The notes beneath the pieces were generated by a model. It searched no databases and was not told where the DNA came from. It saw only the letters and a program-made list of their open reading frames with translations. The position numbers and the translations under genes were made by a program. DNA of 5,827 nt from an uncultured Bacteroidales bacterium (GTDB taxonomy: Bacteria > Bacteroidota > Bacteroidia > Bacteroidales > Paludibacteraceae): contig CAIUKZ010000524.1 of NCBI GenBank assembly GCA_903899865.1, positions 1-5,827 of the forward strand. The letters are read 5' to 3'. Of this stretch, positions 1 through 5,824 are shown one piece after another; position 1 is the stretch's first letter, and each line of letters opens with the position of its first letter.

Positions 1-621
1 ACCAATTTTGGTCAAGTAGGTGATGAGCAAATTGTATCGAAAGGAAAAGGTAGAGCCTATGGAGTAGAAGTCCTATTCAAAATTATGGATATGAAGCGAA
101 TTAACTTGACTGCTACTTATACCTATTTTCGAAGTGAGTTTACAGACTCATCACAGGTCAAGTATTTCAGATCTGCGTGGGATACCAGACAAATGCTCAA
201 TCTGATTGCCAATTTTAAACTTCCTAAAAGTTGGAACATAGCTATGAGATGGCGATATATTGGAGGTGCACCTTATACACCCATCGATTCAATATCCTAT
301 AACAGAGCTGCATGGAAGATTAGTAATCAGCCCTATCTGGACTATAGCCGATACAATTCATTGACACTGCCAGCGAAACATCAACTGGACATACGGGTGG
401 ACAAGGAGTTTTATTTCAAAAAATGGGTGTTGAATTTTTATGTAGACATTCAAAACCTGTACAATTTCAAAACAGAAAGTGCACCTAGTTATACCAACCT
501 AGATACTGAAGGAAATATAATACCAGACGCTAATGGAGATCCAACGAAACAAGGGTTACGTGTTTTTTCTAATCTCGGTGGTACCATTTTGCCGACCTTG
601 GGGCTCATTGTTAAGTTGTAG
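1..621 (+). CDS. TonB-dependent outer-membrane receptor, C-terminal fragment (5' end outside window)
   Basis: The reading frame is open from base 1 and gives 206 residues before TAG, so this is the 3' part of a longer gene; an internal ATG at 85 is not a credible start because the open frame before it already reads as barrel (GRAYGVEVLFK). The sequence is a run of alternating polar/aromatic beta strands with short turns (TATYTYFRSEF, WNIAMRWRYIGGAPYTP, HQLDIRVDKEF, WVLNFYVDIQNLYNF) and ends in a final strand LPTLGLIVKL. This is the usual C-terminus of the last 200 or so residues of a Bacteroidota TonB-dependent receptor. Such proteins sit in the outer membrane and import siderophores, metals, vitamins or glycans with TonB-ExbBD energy. 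The plug domain and TonB box are not visible, so the substrate cannot be read. A 36-base gap separates it from the next gene on the same strand, which suggests one operon. Confidence 0.88.
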   Translation, partial: TNFGQVGDEQIVSKGKGRAYGVEVLFKIMDMKRINLTATYTYFRSEFTDSSQVKYFRSAWDTRQMLNLIANFKLPKSWNIAMRWRYIGGAPYTPIDSISYNRAAWKISNQPYLDYSRYNSLTLPAKHQLDIRVDKEFYFKKWVLNFYVDIQNLYNFKTESAPSYTNLDTEGNIIPDANGDPTKQGLRVFSNLGGTILPTLGLIVKL

Positions 622-657
622 TAATTTCAAGTTGTTGTTTAAATAAATGTTACCATT

Positions 658-1392
658 ATGAAAATAAAATTGTTAGTAGCTACTTTACTTCTGTCGTGGG
701 GTGTGACTTATGCAGAAACCACCCCCGAGTCATTAACTGACTATGGGTATGGTTTAGAAAATTCAGGTTCAATCATTACCATACGTTTTCAGGCAGGTGA
801 GAGTCACAATCATCCTTTGTTTGCCATTTGGCTGGCTAATGAAAATGGGAAGTATATTCAGACTCTATATGTGTCAGAAAGCATAGGAAAGGGTGTTCTC
901 AAACGTGTTAGCAGGCAATCTGGAAAGTGGGAAATGGGCGAAAAACAGCGACCAGCTGCGTTGCCATACTGGGCTCACCAGAGAGGTGTGGCGAATGAAT
1001 ATGGCACCTATAACCCCACCCCTCGTCAGCCAGTAGCCGATGCATACACTGGAGCTACTCCGCCTTCTTCATTTTCGATGAACGTATGTACGGAAAAACC
1101 TCTCAGCGGAAAGTATAAAATCATGTTTGAACTCAATCAGTCGTGGGACTGGAATGAAGCATGGTCAAACAATCTCTATCCTGATGACCAAGAGTATAAA
1201 ACCTCTAGTCAACCAGCAGTGGTATATTTGGCCGAGATTGATACCAATCAACCATCACCGTCTTACATCATGAAACCAATAGGTCACAGCCATTATTCTG
1301 GTGCAAATGGTAATCTTATTACTGATCTTTCTACTTTAACCACAGCGCTTCAAATAGCCAAAAGCATAGAAGTGTCAATCAAAAAACAGTAG
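658..1392 (+). CDS. Secreted DUF2271-like periplasmic protein
   Basis: This is a 244-residue protein with a clear Sec signal peptide: MKIK, hydrophobic LLVATLLLSWGV, probable cleavage after TYA at residue 19. The mature part resembles DUF2271 periplasmic proteins: a strand with HNHPLFAIWLANENGKYIQT (residues 50-69), a RPAALPYWAHQRG segment (98-110) and DAYTGATPPSSF (128-139), followed by a beta-rich tail. The family assignment is by memory of that pattern, not by a search. Histidines cluster in HNH (50-52), AHQRG (H107) and GHSHYSG (H210, H212) and could bind a metal; this is inference. DUF2271 proteins are often encoded near TonB receptors, PepSY membrane proteins or flavin-transfer genes, and here the gene follows a TonB receptor by 36 bases, so a role as periplasmic accessory to that uptake unit is plausible. 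The reaction is unknown. The start is set by the signal peptide; no Shine-Dalgarno is seen. A hairpin 19 bases after the stop ends the unit. Confidence 0.8.
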   Translation: MKIKLLVATLLLSWGVTYAETTPESLTDYGYGLENSGSIITIRFQAGESHNHPLFAIWLANENGKYIQTLYVSESIGKGVLKRVSRQSGKWEMGEKQRPAALPYWAHQRGVANEYGTYNPTPRQPVADAYTGATPPSSFSMNVCTEKPLSGKYKIMFELNQSWDWNEAWSNNLYPDDQEYKTSSQPAVVYLAEIDTNQPSPSYIMKPIGHSHYSGANGNLITDLSTLTTALQIAKSIEVSIKKQ

Positions 1393-1411
1393 TCAACCTT
1401 CTAAATACTGT

Positions 1412-1443
1412 CAAGGCTGTAAGTGATGACACTTACAGCCTTG
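1412..1443 (+). terminator. Strong hairpin, probable transcription terminator of the TonB/DUF2271 unit
   Basis: A perfect 14-bp stem, CAAGGCTGTAAGTG at 1412-1425 paired with CACTTACAGCCTTG at 1430-1443, encloses a four-base loop ATGA. It starts 19 bases after the stop of the DUF2271-like gene. There is no real T tract (TTGAACG follows), so it departs from the textbook intrinsic terminator. Position and stem strength make termination or mRNA 3'-end protection the likeliest role. Confidence 0.65.
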
Positions 1444-1524
1444 TTGAACGAAAATTATGAATACAACTATAAGATGTTAGTGCAAGCGAAAAACACCCTA
1501 CAAACAGACAGACATTAACAGAAA
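1444..1524 (+). other. Leader of the accessory module; possible right-end remnant of an attC-like repeat
   Basis: These 81 bases lie between the terminator hairpin and the pentapeptide gene. GAACGAAA at 1446-1453 recurs at 2700-2707 inside the palindrome behind the module. GTTAGTGCAAGC at 1476-1487 resembles the sequence that commonly precedes small cassette-like genes in Bacteroidota, followed by an A-rich stretch rich in ACAGACAGAC up to the ATG. I found no TAnnTTTG box here, so where the module's promoter lies is unclear. The reading as a repeat remnant is inference. Confidence 0.35.
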
Positions 1525-2106
1525 ATGGAACAAGCATACATAGAAGAAAGGATATTTGACAAAATAAACTGTAAGGACAATCTTCTGGAAAAGGGAGAGT
1601 ATGATAATTGTAGTTTTATCAATTGTGATTTTTCAGAGTTTGATTTTTCATATTATAAGTTCACAGACTGTGAATTTTTAGCTTGTAATTTAAGTTTGGT
1701 AAAATTGTTAAATACTGTATTTCGAGATATAAAATTTAAGGATTGCAAGATGTTGGGTCTGCATTTAGACAGTTGTAACGAATTTGGACTTTCATTCAGT
1801 TTTGAGAATTGCATTTTAAATCACTCTACGTTTTACAAGACAAAAATAAGAAAGACAATTTTCAAAAATACGAAATTACAGGAAGCTGACTTTACAGAGT
1901 GTGACTTGACAGATTCTCTATTTGATAATTGCGACCTGACAAGAGCAATATTTGACAATACAGTCATTGAAAAAGCAGATTTTCGCACTTCATACAATTA
2001 TACAATTGACCCAGAAATTAACCGAATAAAGAAAGCAAAATTTTCTATTAATGGAATTTCGGGACTTTTAGAAAAGTACGATTTAATAATTGATAACATA
2101 ATATAG
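1525..2106 (+). CDS. Pentapeptide-repeat protein (Qnr/McbG-like architecture)
   Basis: A 193-residue protein made mostly of pentapeptide repeats with the central Phe/Leu every five residues: FINCDFSEFDFS (31-42), FTDCEFLACNLS (46-57), FRDIKFKDCKMLGL (66-79), then TIFKNTKLQEADFTECDLTD (111-130) and SLFDNCDLTRAIFDNTVIEKADF (131-153). Such repeats fold as a right-handed quadrilateral beta-helix. Repeats are interrupted around residues 80-98 and end near 155, followed by a non-repeat tail ending in KYDLIIDNII. Length is close to Qnr (about 218) and McbG (187), which mimic DNA and shield DNA gyrase; a gyrase role here is inference, since many pentapeptide proteins do other things. There is no signal peptide, so it is probably cytosolic. 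The next gene starts one base after its stop, so the two are probably translationally coupled. Base composition is clearly poorer in G+C than neighbouring genes, which suggests transfer. The ATG follows AACAGAAA, an A-rich leader typical of the phylum. Confidence 0.85.
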   Translation: MEQAYIEERIFDKINCKDNLLEKGEYDNCSFINCDFSEFDFSYYKFTDCEFLACNLSLVKLLNTVFRDIKFKDCKMLGLHLDSCNEFGLSFSFENCILNHSTFYKTKIRKTIFKNTKLQEADFTECDLTDSLFDNCDLTRAIFDNTVIEKADFRTSYNYTIDPEINRIKKAKFSINGISGLLEKYDLIIDNII

Positions 2107-2107
2107 T

Positions 2108-2584
2108 ATGCAACCGAGAATAGAGAACTTAAAACAAAAAAAGTTAGTAGGCAAACGATTGACAATGAGTTTAGCTGACAACAAGACTGGTGAACTTTGG
2201 AAAAGTTTTATGCCAAAACGCAGAGAAATAACTAATAGCCTGACAAACGACTTGATTTCAATGCAGGTTTATAAACCAACCCATTTTACAAAATTTAGTC
2301 CTACAAATGAATTTGTAAAATGGGCGACAGTTGAAGTAGTTGATTTTGATAACGTACCAAATGATTTGGAAACAATTACATTAACTGGTGGACTTTATGC
2401 CGTTTTTTGCTACAAAGGTTCAAGTGCTGATAGTAGTGTTTTTCAATATATTTTTGGGACTTGGCTTCCCAATTCAGATTACTTGTTGGATGACAGACCA
2501 CATTTTGAAGTATTAGGAGAAAAATATAAAAATGCTGACCCAAATTCTGAAGAAGAAATATGTATACCAATAAGACAGAAATAA
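2108..2584 (+). CDS. Stand-alone GyrI-like (SbmC-fold) small-molecule-binding protein
   Basis: This 158-residue protein matches stand-alone GyrI-like / AraC effector-binding domain proteins over its whole length. Recognisable blocks are KKLVGKRLTMSLADNKT (11-27), LWKSFMPKRREI (30-41), WATVEVVDFDNVP (72-84), GGLYAVFCYKG (94-104), FQYIFGTWLPNSDYLLDDRP (112-131, where the domain usually reads YIxGxWLPxSxY) and HFEVLGEKY ending in SEEEICIPI (132-155). There is no helix-turn-helix, so it is not an AraC regulator. Family members include E. coli SbmC/GyrI, which protects gyrase from toxins such as microcin B17, and others that bind or hydrolyse cationic drugs; which applies here cannot be read. The Glu of the binding pocket is probably in the HFEVLG block. 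TAG and ATG are separated by a single base from the pentapeptide gene, so translation is likely coupled. A palindromic repeat follows within a few bases of the stop. Confidence 0.87.
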   Translation: MQPRIENLKQKKLVGKRLTMSLADNKTGELWKSFMPKRREITNSLTNDLISMQVYKPTHFTKFSPTNEFVKWATVEVVDFDNVPNDLETITLTGGLYAVFCYKGSSADSSVFQYIFGTWLPNSDYLLDDRPHFEVLGEKYKNADPNSEEEICIPIRQK

Positions 2585-2589
2585 AAAAT

Positions 2590-2722
2590 GCCAGCCACTA
2601 ATACATGGTATAGAGCATGCGGGTTTCAGCGGTATTCTAAGGTTTGTGGCTCGTAAAAAAAAGTCGGAGTAAACTAATAGGTTTTCACCTTGTAATCCCG
2701 AACGAAACCATACTATTAACCA
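2590..2722 (+). repeat. Imperfect long palindrome, attC-like cassette-end repeat
   Basis: Starting just after the GyrI-like stop, CTAATACATGGT (2598-2609) is matched in inverted orientation by ACCATACTATTA (2707-2718) with one mismatch and one extra base. Inside this pair, GCGGGTTT (2619-2626) faces AATCCCGAA (2695-2703). A small inner hairpin AGGT-TTTC-ACCT lies near 2679-2690. The order GCCAGCC...GGTATAG...GCGGGTTTCAGCGGTATT resembles the roughly 100-150 base palindromic elements that follow many small accessory genes in Bacteroidota and look like integron attC sites. That resemblance is from memory. The copy looks degenerate and no integrase is in the window. The rest of the gap, 2723-2856, holds only a weak 7-bp inverted repeat (TTATTCT 2785-2791 with AGAATAA 2812-2818). 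Confidence 0.45.
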
Positions 2723-2856
2723 GTCGTTTTTTTAGTGGTATTAAGATTGCTAGACCATATCGCAAGGTTTAAAATCAGAAAGCATTATTCTAACTTTGAA
2801 TGATTTAGCTCAGAATAAGGTCAGGTATGGAAGGCTAACTGAAAAAATATTCTGGT

Positions 2857-4884
2857 TCAATTACTTAGTTTAGGATAAACTATCCTGTTGTGATACACGT
2901 TTTTGAGTCGTTCCTTAAATACGGCTTTCACCATTTCCACATCCCTGAACGTGATTGGAGCATCTTTAAATTCGCCATCGGCTATCTGAGTGTCTATCAT
3001 GTTCTCAACTACCGCATTCAGGTTTTCAATTGTATACATTTTTAAACTTCTAGAACAGGCCTCAACCGCATCAGCCATCATCAATATGGCCGTCTCTTTG
3101 GTATACGGTCTTGGTCCAGGATAAGTGAATGCCTCTTCGTTTGGAGCGATGTCAGGATTGGCATTGATAAATGAATTGTAAAAATATTTCGTTTTACTAA
3201 TGCCGTGGTGGGTAGCAATGAAACTGATAATTTGATCGGGTAGATGGTTTTTTTTCGCAATGGCTATACCATCTGCCACGTGACGGATGACCATACGTGC
3301 AGCGGTTTCGTAATCCATTTCCAATAATGCATTTCTTCCAGATACTTGATTCTCAATAAATAATTCAGGGTGTGTCATCTTTCCAATATCATGGTAAAGT
3401 GCGCCTGTACGTACTAATAAGCTGTTGGCATTTATTTTTTTTGCTGCCTCAGTAGCAAGATTGGATACTTGTAAAGAGTGCTGAAATGTGCCGGGTGCTA
3501 CTTCTGCAAATCGCAACATCAAATCACTATTAATATTGTTCAATTCTAATAAAGTGATAGCTGATATTAGCCCAAATATCTTTTCGAAAATGTAAATTAA
3601 CACATAAGCAAATAAAATCAAAACACTACTCACCGCAAAGCTTCTGAGCGGTGCCCAGTCTACTCGATGAATGTTGCCTTCCGAAATGAACTCGAATGAA
3701 ATATACATAGCCCCATAAATAAGGAATATGTATAGAGCTGATTGGGCAAGTTGCGAGCGTTGCGTCATATCCTTCAAACTGGATACGGCCACCATTCCTG
3801 CAGCTATTTGTAAAACCAAAAATTGAAATGAATTGGCTACCATGAATGAAAGTATCATCATGGTAGTGATATGAATAAATAGGGCTGTACGTGGGTCGAA
3901 AAACACACGTGTAATGATAGGCAATAATACGAATGGCACCATGTAATACTCCCAATCGTAATGTATCAACACGGAAGTAATTGTCACTAATAGTACTATC
4001 AATAAGCACAAGAATAAAAGGCTTGAGAGGTTTTTGTAAATTCTAGGACGAAATAAAAACAGATATAAAAAGAACAGCCCTATTAGTCCCGTGATAAGTA
4101 TGATTTCTCCAATTTTCACAAGTAAAGTTTGTTCTGTGTAAGAGTTCCGCTTCTCGAACTCTATTTTCAATGATTCAAGTATGGCGAATGTGGCAGGTGT
4201 TACTTTTTCGCCTTTGTCTATAATTCTTTCCCCCGTTTGAATCATTCCAGAAGTGGAAGAAAGTCCTTTTAATAATTCAGCTTTAGCTATGGCAGATGTA
4301 GTTGAGTCATATTCCAGATTTTCTTTGATATAGCCATTCAGATTGTATGTTTTTAATATTTCTGGTGCATCTCTCAATAGCTCTTCGTACGCTGAACGAG
4401 GCGTGTAAATCTCTGGAAGTGTGTACTTTTTTGTGACCCTGTTCGGGAGGATGTTGGAAATTGTTTGTCTTTTTTCTGATATTAAATTGTTATAGTCTTT
4501 CATAGACATCACCCCTTTCGCATAAATTTGATTCATCTTTTTGGTGATGAAAGCCGCATTCATTGGTGATATGCCATCGCTTTTTTGACGGTCGCTTAGC
4601 AATTTGACGATTTGTAACGAAACGACTGATGTGTCCGTGCGAAAAAATGGAGAGTAATCTGTAAGCACCTTTTCGCGCTCTTCATTGATTTGATTTTTCG
4701 ATTTGTAAATAGGAAAATCATACGAAGCAGTCATCAGTTCGTAGGTCCATGGCTTTCCGACTTCAAATTGATAAATGAATTTGTTTTCAGTTGGGAATAA
4801 TAATATGATAATTACAATCGTAGCAATGAATAGACCGATTGCCCCAAAGTCATTGAGTTGTTTTTTTGATAGTCTGCTTGTCAT
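2857..4884 (-). CDS. pgpH: 7TMR-HD family membrane phosphodiesterase (PgpH-like, probable c-di-AMP hydrolase)
   Basis: Using the ATG at 4884 the protein has 675 residues. One N-terminal membrane helix (about 15-30) is followed by an extracytoplasmic 7TMR-HDED-type region (to about 255), a bundle of hydrophobic helices (about 256-442) and a cytosolic HD domain. Metal ligands expected for the family are all present: H469 (FQHSLQVSNLA), H498-D499 (YHDIGKM), H535 (IRHVADG), H559-H560 (THHG) and D605 (MADAVEA). Length and domain order match Listeria PgpH, which hydrolyses cyclic di-AMP to pApA; the substrate here is inferred from family. The loop after ENQ reads VSGRNALLEMD, whereas relatives usually carry NPHD. 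An in-frame ATG at 4914 would add ten residues (MHLNPCNYLL); I prefer 4884 because it leaves the usual short cytosolic stretch before the first helix. The gene runs opposite to both neighbours, and its stop lies about 270 bases from the end of the GyrI-like gene. Confidence 0.9.
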   Translation of the reverse strand: MTSRLSKKQLNDFGAIGLFIATIVIIILLFPTENKFIYQFEVGKPWTYELMTASYDFPIYKSKNQINEEREKVLTDYSPFFRTDTSVVSLQIVKLLSDRQKSDGISPMNAAFITKKMNQIYAKGVMSMKDYNNLISEKRQTISNILPNRVTKKYTLPEIYTPRSAYEELLRDAPEILKTYNLNGYIKENLEYDSTTSAIAKAELLKGLSSTSGMIQTGERIIDKGEKVTPATFAILESLKIEFEKRNSYTEQTLLVKIGEIILITGLIGLFFLYLFLFRPRIYKNLSSLLFLCLLIVLLVTITSVLIHYDWEYYMVPFVLLPIITRVFFDPRTALFIHITTMMILSFMVANSFQFLVLQIAAGMVAVSSLKDMTQRSQLAQSALYIFLIYGAMYISFEFISEGNIHRVDWAPLRSFAVSSVLILFAYVLIYIFEKIFGLISAITLLELNNINSDLMLRFAEVAPGTFQHSLQVSNLATEAAKKINANSLLVRTGALYHDIGKMTHPELFIENQVSGRNALLEMDYETAARMVIRHVADGIAIAKKNHLPDQIISFIATHHGISKTKYFYNSFINANPDIAPNEEAFTYPGPRPYTKETAILMMADAVEACSRSLKMYTIENLNAVVENMIDTQIADGEFKDAPITFRDVEMVKAVFKERLKNVYHNRIVYPKLSN

Positions 4885-5031
4885 AAGTAGGTAGTTACAA
4901 GGGTTTAGATGCAAGCTGTAAGGTTGATTCTGTACGTATTATTAAGTGAGGGTGCTGGTATATTTCTTTTGAAACTCTTTTGTAGTTGTTGGAACGAATA
5001 CCCCCAGTTTCACCTATTTGGATACAAGATA

Positions 5032-5039
5032 CAAAAATA
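5032..5039 (-). promoter_or_regulatory. Candidate -7 box for the PgpH-like gene
   Basis: On the minus strand these bases read TATTTTTG, a match to the Bacteroidota -7 consensus TAnnTTTG. They lie about 150 bases upstream of the chosen ATG, a long leader. The upstream -33 element is weak (GTTTAAC about 19 bases away instead of TTTG). In an AT-rich region an eight-base match with four fixed T's can arise by chance. Confidence 0.3.
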
Positions 5040-5072
5040 ATCATAATTGAAAAGAATTTGTTAAACATTCTG

Positions 5073-5080
5073 TATTTTTG
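5073..5080 (+). promoter_or_regulatory. Candidate -7 box for the NlpC/P60 gene
   Basis: TATTTTTG fits the TAnnTTTG consensus of the Bacteroidota primary sigma factor and ends 19 bases before the ATG at 5100. That predicts a short leader of about a dozen bases, common in this phylum. A TTG at 5047-5049 is 23 bases upstream, a little further than the usual -33 spacing. If the box is real, the in-frame ATG at 4986 lies outside the transcript, which supports the start at 5100. Confidence 0.4.
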
Positions 5081-5099
5081 TTCTTTACACACAAAAAAT

Positions 5100-5717
5100 A
5101 TGATTGGAATCATCACACTTAGCATTGTCCCCATGAGGGCCGACCAAAGCGAACGCAGCGAAATGATATCTCAGCTTCTATTTGGGGAGGAGGTTGAAGT
5201 ACTGAAAGTGTCACCCCCGTGGCTCAAAGTAAGAAACGTTTCAGATGGCTATGAAGGTTGGGTGGACATAAAAATGGTTGATTTAATGGCTGCTGATAGC
5301 TTTAATTCAGATAATCGAATTTTAGCAAAACCTTTTATAACCGTAATTAATGTACGTGATCGGCAGAAAATGTTTTTGTCCGCTGGTAGTGTCATCGGAC
5401 CTATCAGTGATAATCGGTTTAAGTTGGGAAGTGATTGGTACGAACTGTCAGATAATTCGGATTTATTTCTACCTCGCTATTCAAAACCTAACCTGATAGC
5501 TGTTGCAATTCAATTTTTAAACACACCTTACCTGTGGGGTGGCAAGAGTATTTTTGGGGTAGATTGCTCTGGCTTAGTTCAGCTGGCATATTCAATATGT
5601 GGAGTGCAACTCCCTCGTGATGCTTCCCAGCAAATAGCAGTAGGAGAGCCTATTGACTCATTAGATAACGTTCAAGAAGGTGACCTGGCATTTTTCCTGA
5701 CTTTGACAGTCATTTAG
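5100..5717 (+). CDS. SH3 - NlpC/P60 (C40) cell-wall endopeptidase, 3'-truncated, probable pseudogene
   Basis: From the ATG at 5100 the frame encodes 205 residues. MIGIITLSIVPMRADQSERS (1-20) and MISQLLFGEEVEVL (22-35) form an N-terminal bacterial SH3 domain to about 58, with a second SH3-like segment around 75-125. The NlpC/P60 domain starts near 131: PYLWGGKSIFGVDCSGLVQ (143-161) contains the catalytic Cys156, and LPRDASQQ and EGDLAFF (193-199) follow. In intact relatives GDLAFF is soon followed by a HVGI motif with the catalytic His and a further 50 or so residues; here the frame reads only LTLTVI and stops. The other two frames do not restore the motif within the window, so this looks like a break rather than a one-base shift. 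Intact enzymes cut D-Glu-diamino acid bonds in peptidoglycan stem peptides; this product should be inactive. Bacteroidota members of this type lack a classical signal peptide, as here. An upstream in-frame ATG at 4986 was rejected: its 38 extra residues resemble no SH3 domain. The gene is divergent from the PgpH-like gene. Confidence 0.82.
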   Translation: MIGIITLSIVPMRADQSERSEMISQLLFGEEVEVLKVSPPWLKVRNVSDGYEGWVDIKMVDLMAADSFNSDNRILAKPFITVINVRDRQKMFLSAGSVIGPISDNRFKLGSDWYELSDNSDLFLPRYSKPNLIAVAIQFLNTPYLWGGKSIFGVDCSGLVQLAYSICGVQLPRDASQQIAVGEPIDSLDNVQEGDLAFFLTLTVI

Positions 5718-5758
5718 CATGTGTTTTTCAAAGCCTTGATTGTTAGATGAATACAATT

Positions 5759-5786
5759 TTTGCGCCACCCGTTTGGGTGGCGCAAA
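5759..5786. repeat. Perfect 12-bp stem palindrome, loop GTTT
   Basis: TTTGCGCCACCC at 5759-5770 pairs perfectly with GGGTGGCGCAAA at 5775-5786 around a GTTT loop. It is much richer in G+C than its surroundings. Neither strand has a T tract directly after the stem, which argues against an intrinsic terminator. It could be an operator, a recombinase or transposase site, or a structured leader; the sequence alone does not decide. Confidence 0.8.
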
Positions 5787-5798
5787 CCCAAAAGGTTG

Positions 5799-5806
5799 TA
5801 TATTTG
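5799..5806 (+). promoter_or_regulatory. Candidate -7 box for a gene beyond the window
   Basis: TATATTTG matches TAnnTTTG exactly. Its last four bases (TTTG) are the first bases of the second palindrome, so a protein bound there would cover the box. A TTTG at 5772-5775 in the loop of the first palindrome is 23 bases upstream, slightly longer than the usual -33 spacing. It points rightward towards sequence not shown. Confidence 0.45.
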
Positions 5807-5824
5807 CGTATGTTTATACGCAAA
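5803..5824. repeat. Perfect 9-bp stem palindrome, loop GTTT; possible operator
   Basis: TTTGCGTAT (5803-5811) pairs with ATACGCAAA (5816-5824) around GTTT, the same outer six bases and the same loop as the preceding palindrome. Centres are 41 bases apart, close to four helical turns. Overlap with the TATATTTG box suggests an autoregulatory operator for a downstream gene; this is inference. Confidence 0.7.

Noticed and set aside
2376..2570. A 64-codon open frame on the minus strand inside the GyrI-like gene
   Set aside because: It is antisense to a gene whose protein matches its family over the full length; its own translation resembles nothing.
3626..4009. A 127-codon minus-strand open frame inside the PgpH-like gene
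   Set aside because: It is a different frame of the membrane-helix region of a well-supported gene; the translation has no recognisable fold and is rich in residues expected from a frame shadow.
4986..5099. N-terminal extension of the peptidase from an upstream in-frame ATG
   Set aside because: The extra 38 residues do not resemble an SH3 domain or a signal peptide, and they lie upstream of the candidate -7 box; family members begin at the equivalent of 5100.
4895..5134. A 79-codon minus-strand open frame across the divergent intergenic region
   Set aside because: It overlaps the start of the peptidase and the candidate promoters, and the translation shows no known domain.
5742..5748. GTTAGAT as an integron attC core site (GTTRRRY)
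   Set aside because: It fits the seven-base pattern, but I found no matching RYYYAAC partner at a sensible distance, so it is probably chance.
5759..5786. First twin palindrome as an intrinsic terminator
   Set aside because: The stem is strong but is followed by AACCCAAAAGG on the plus strand and by an A-rich stretch on the minus strand, so no T tract follows it on either strand.
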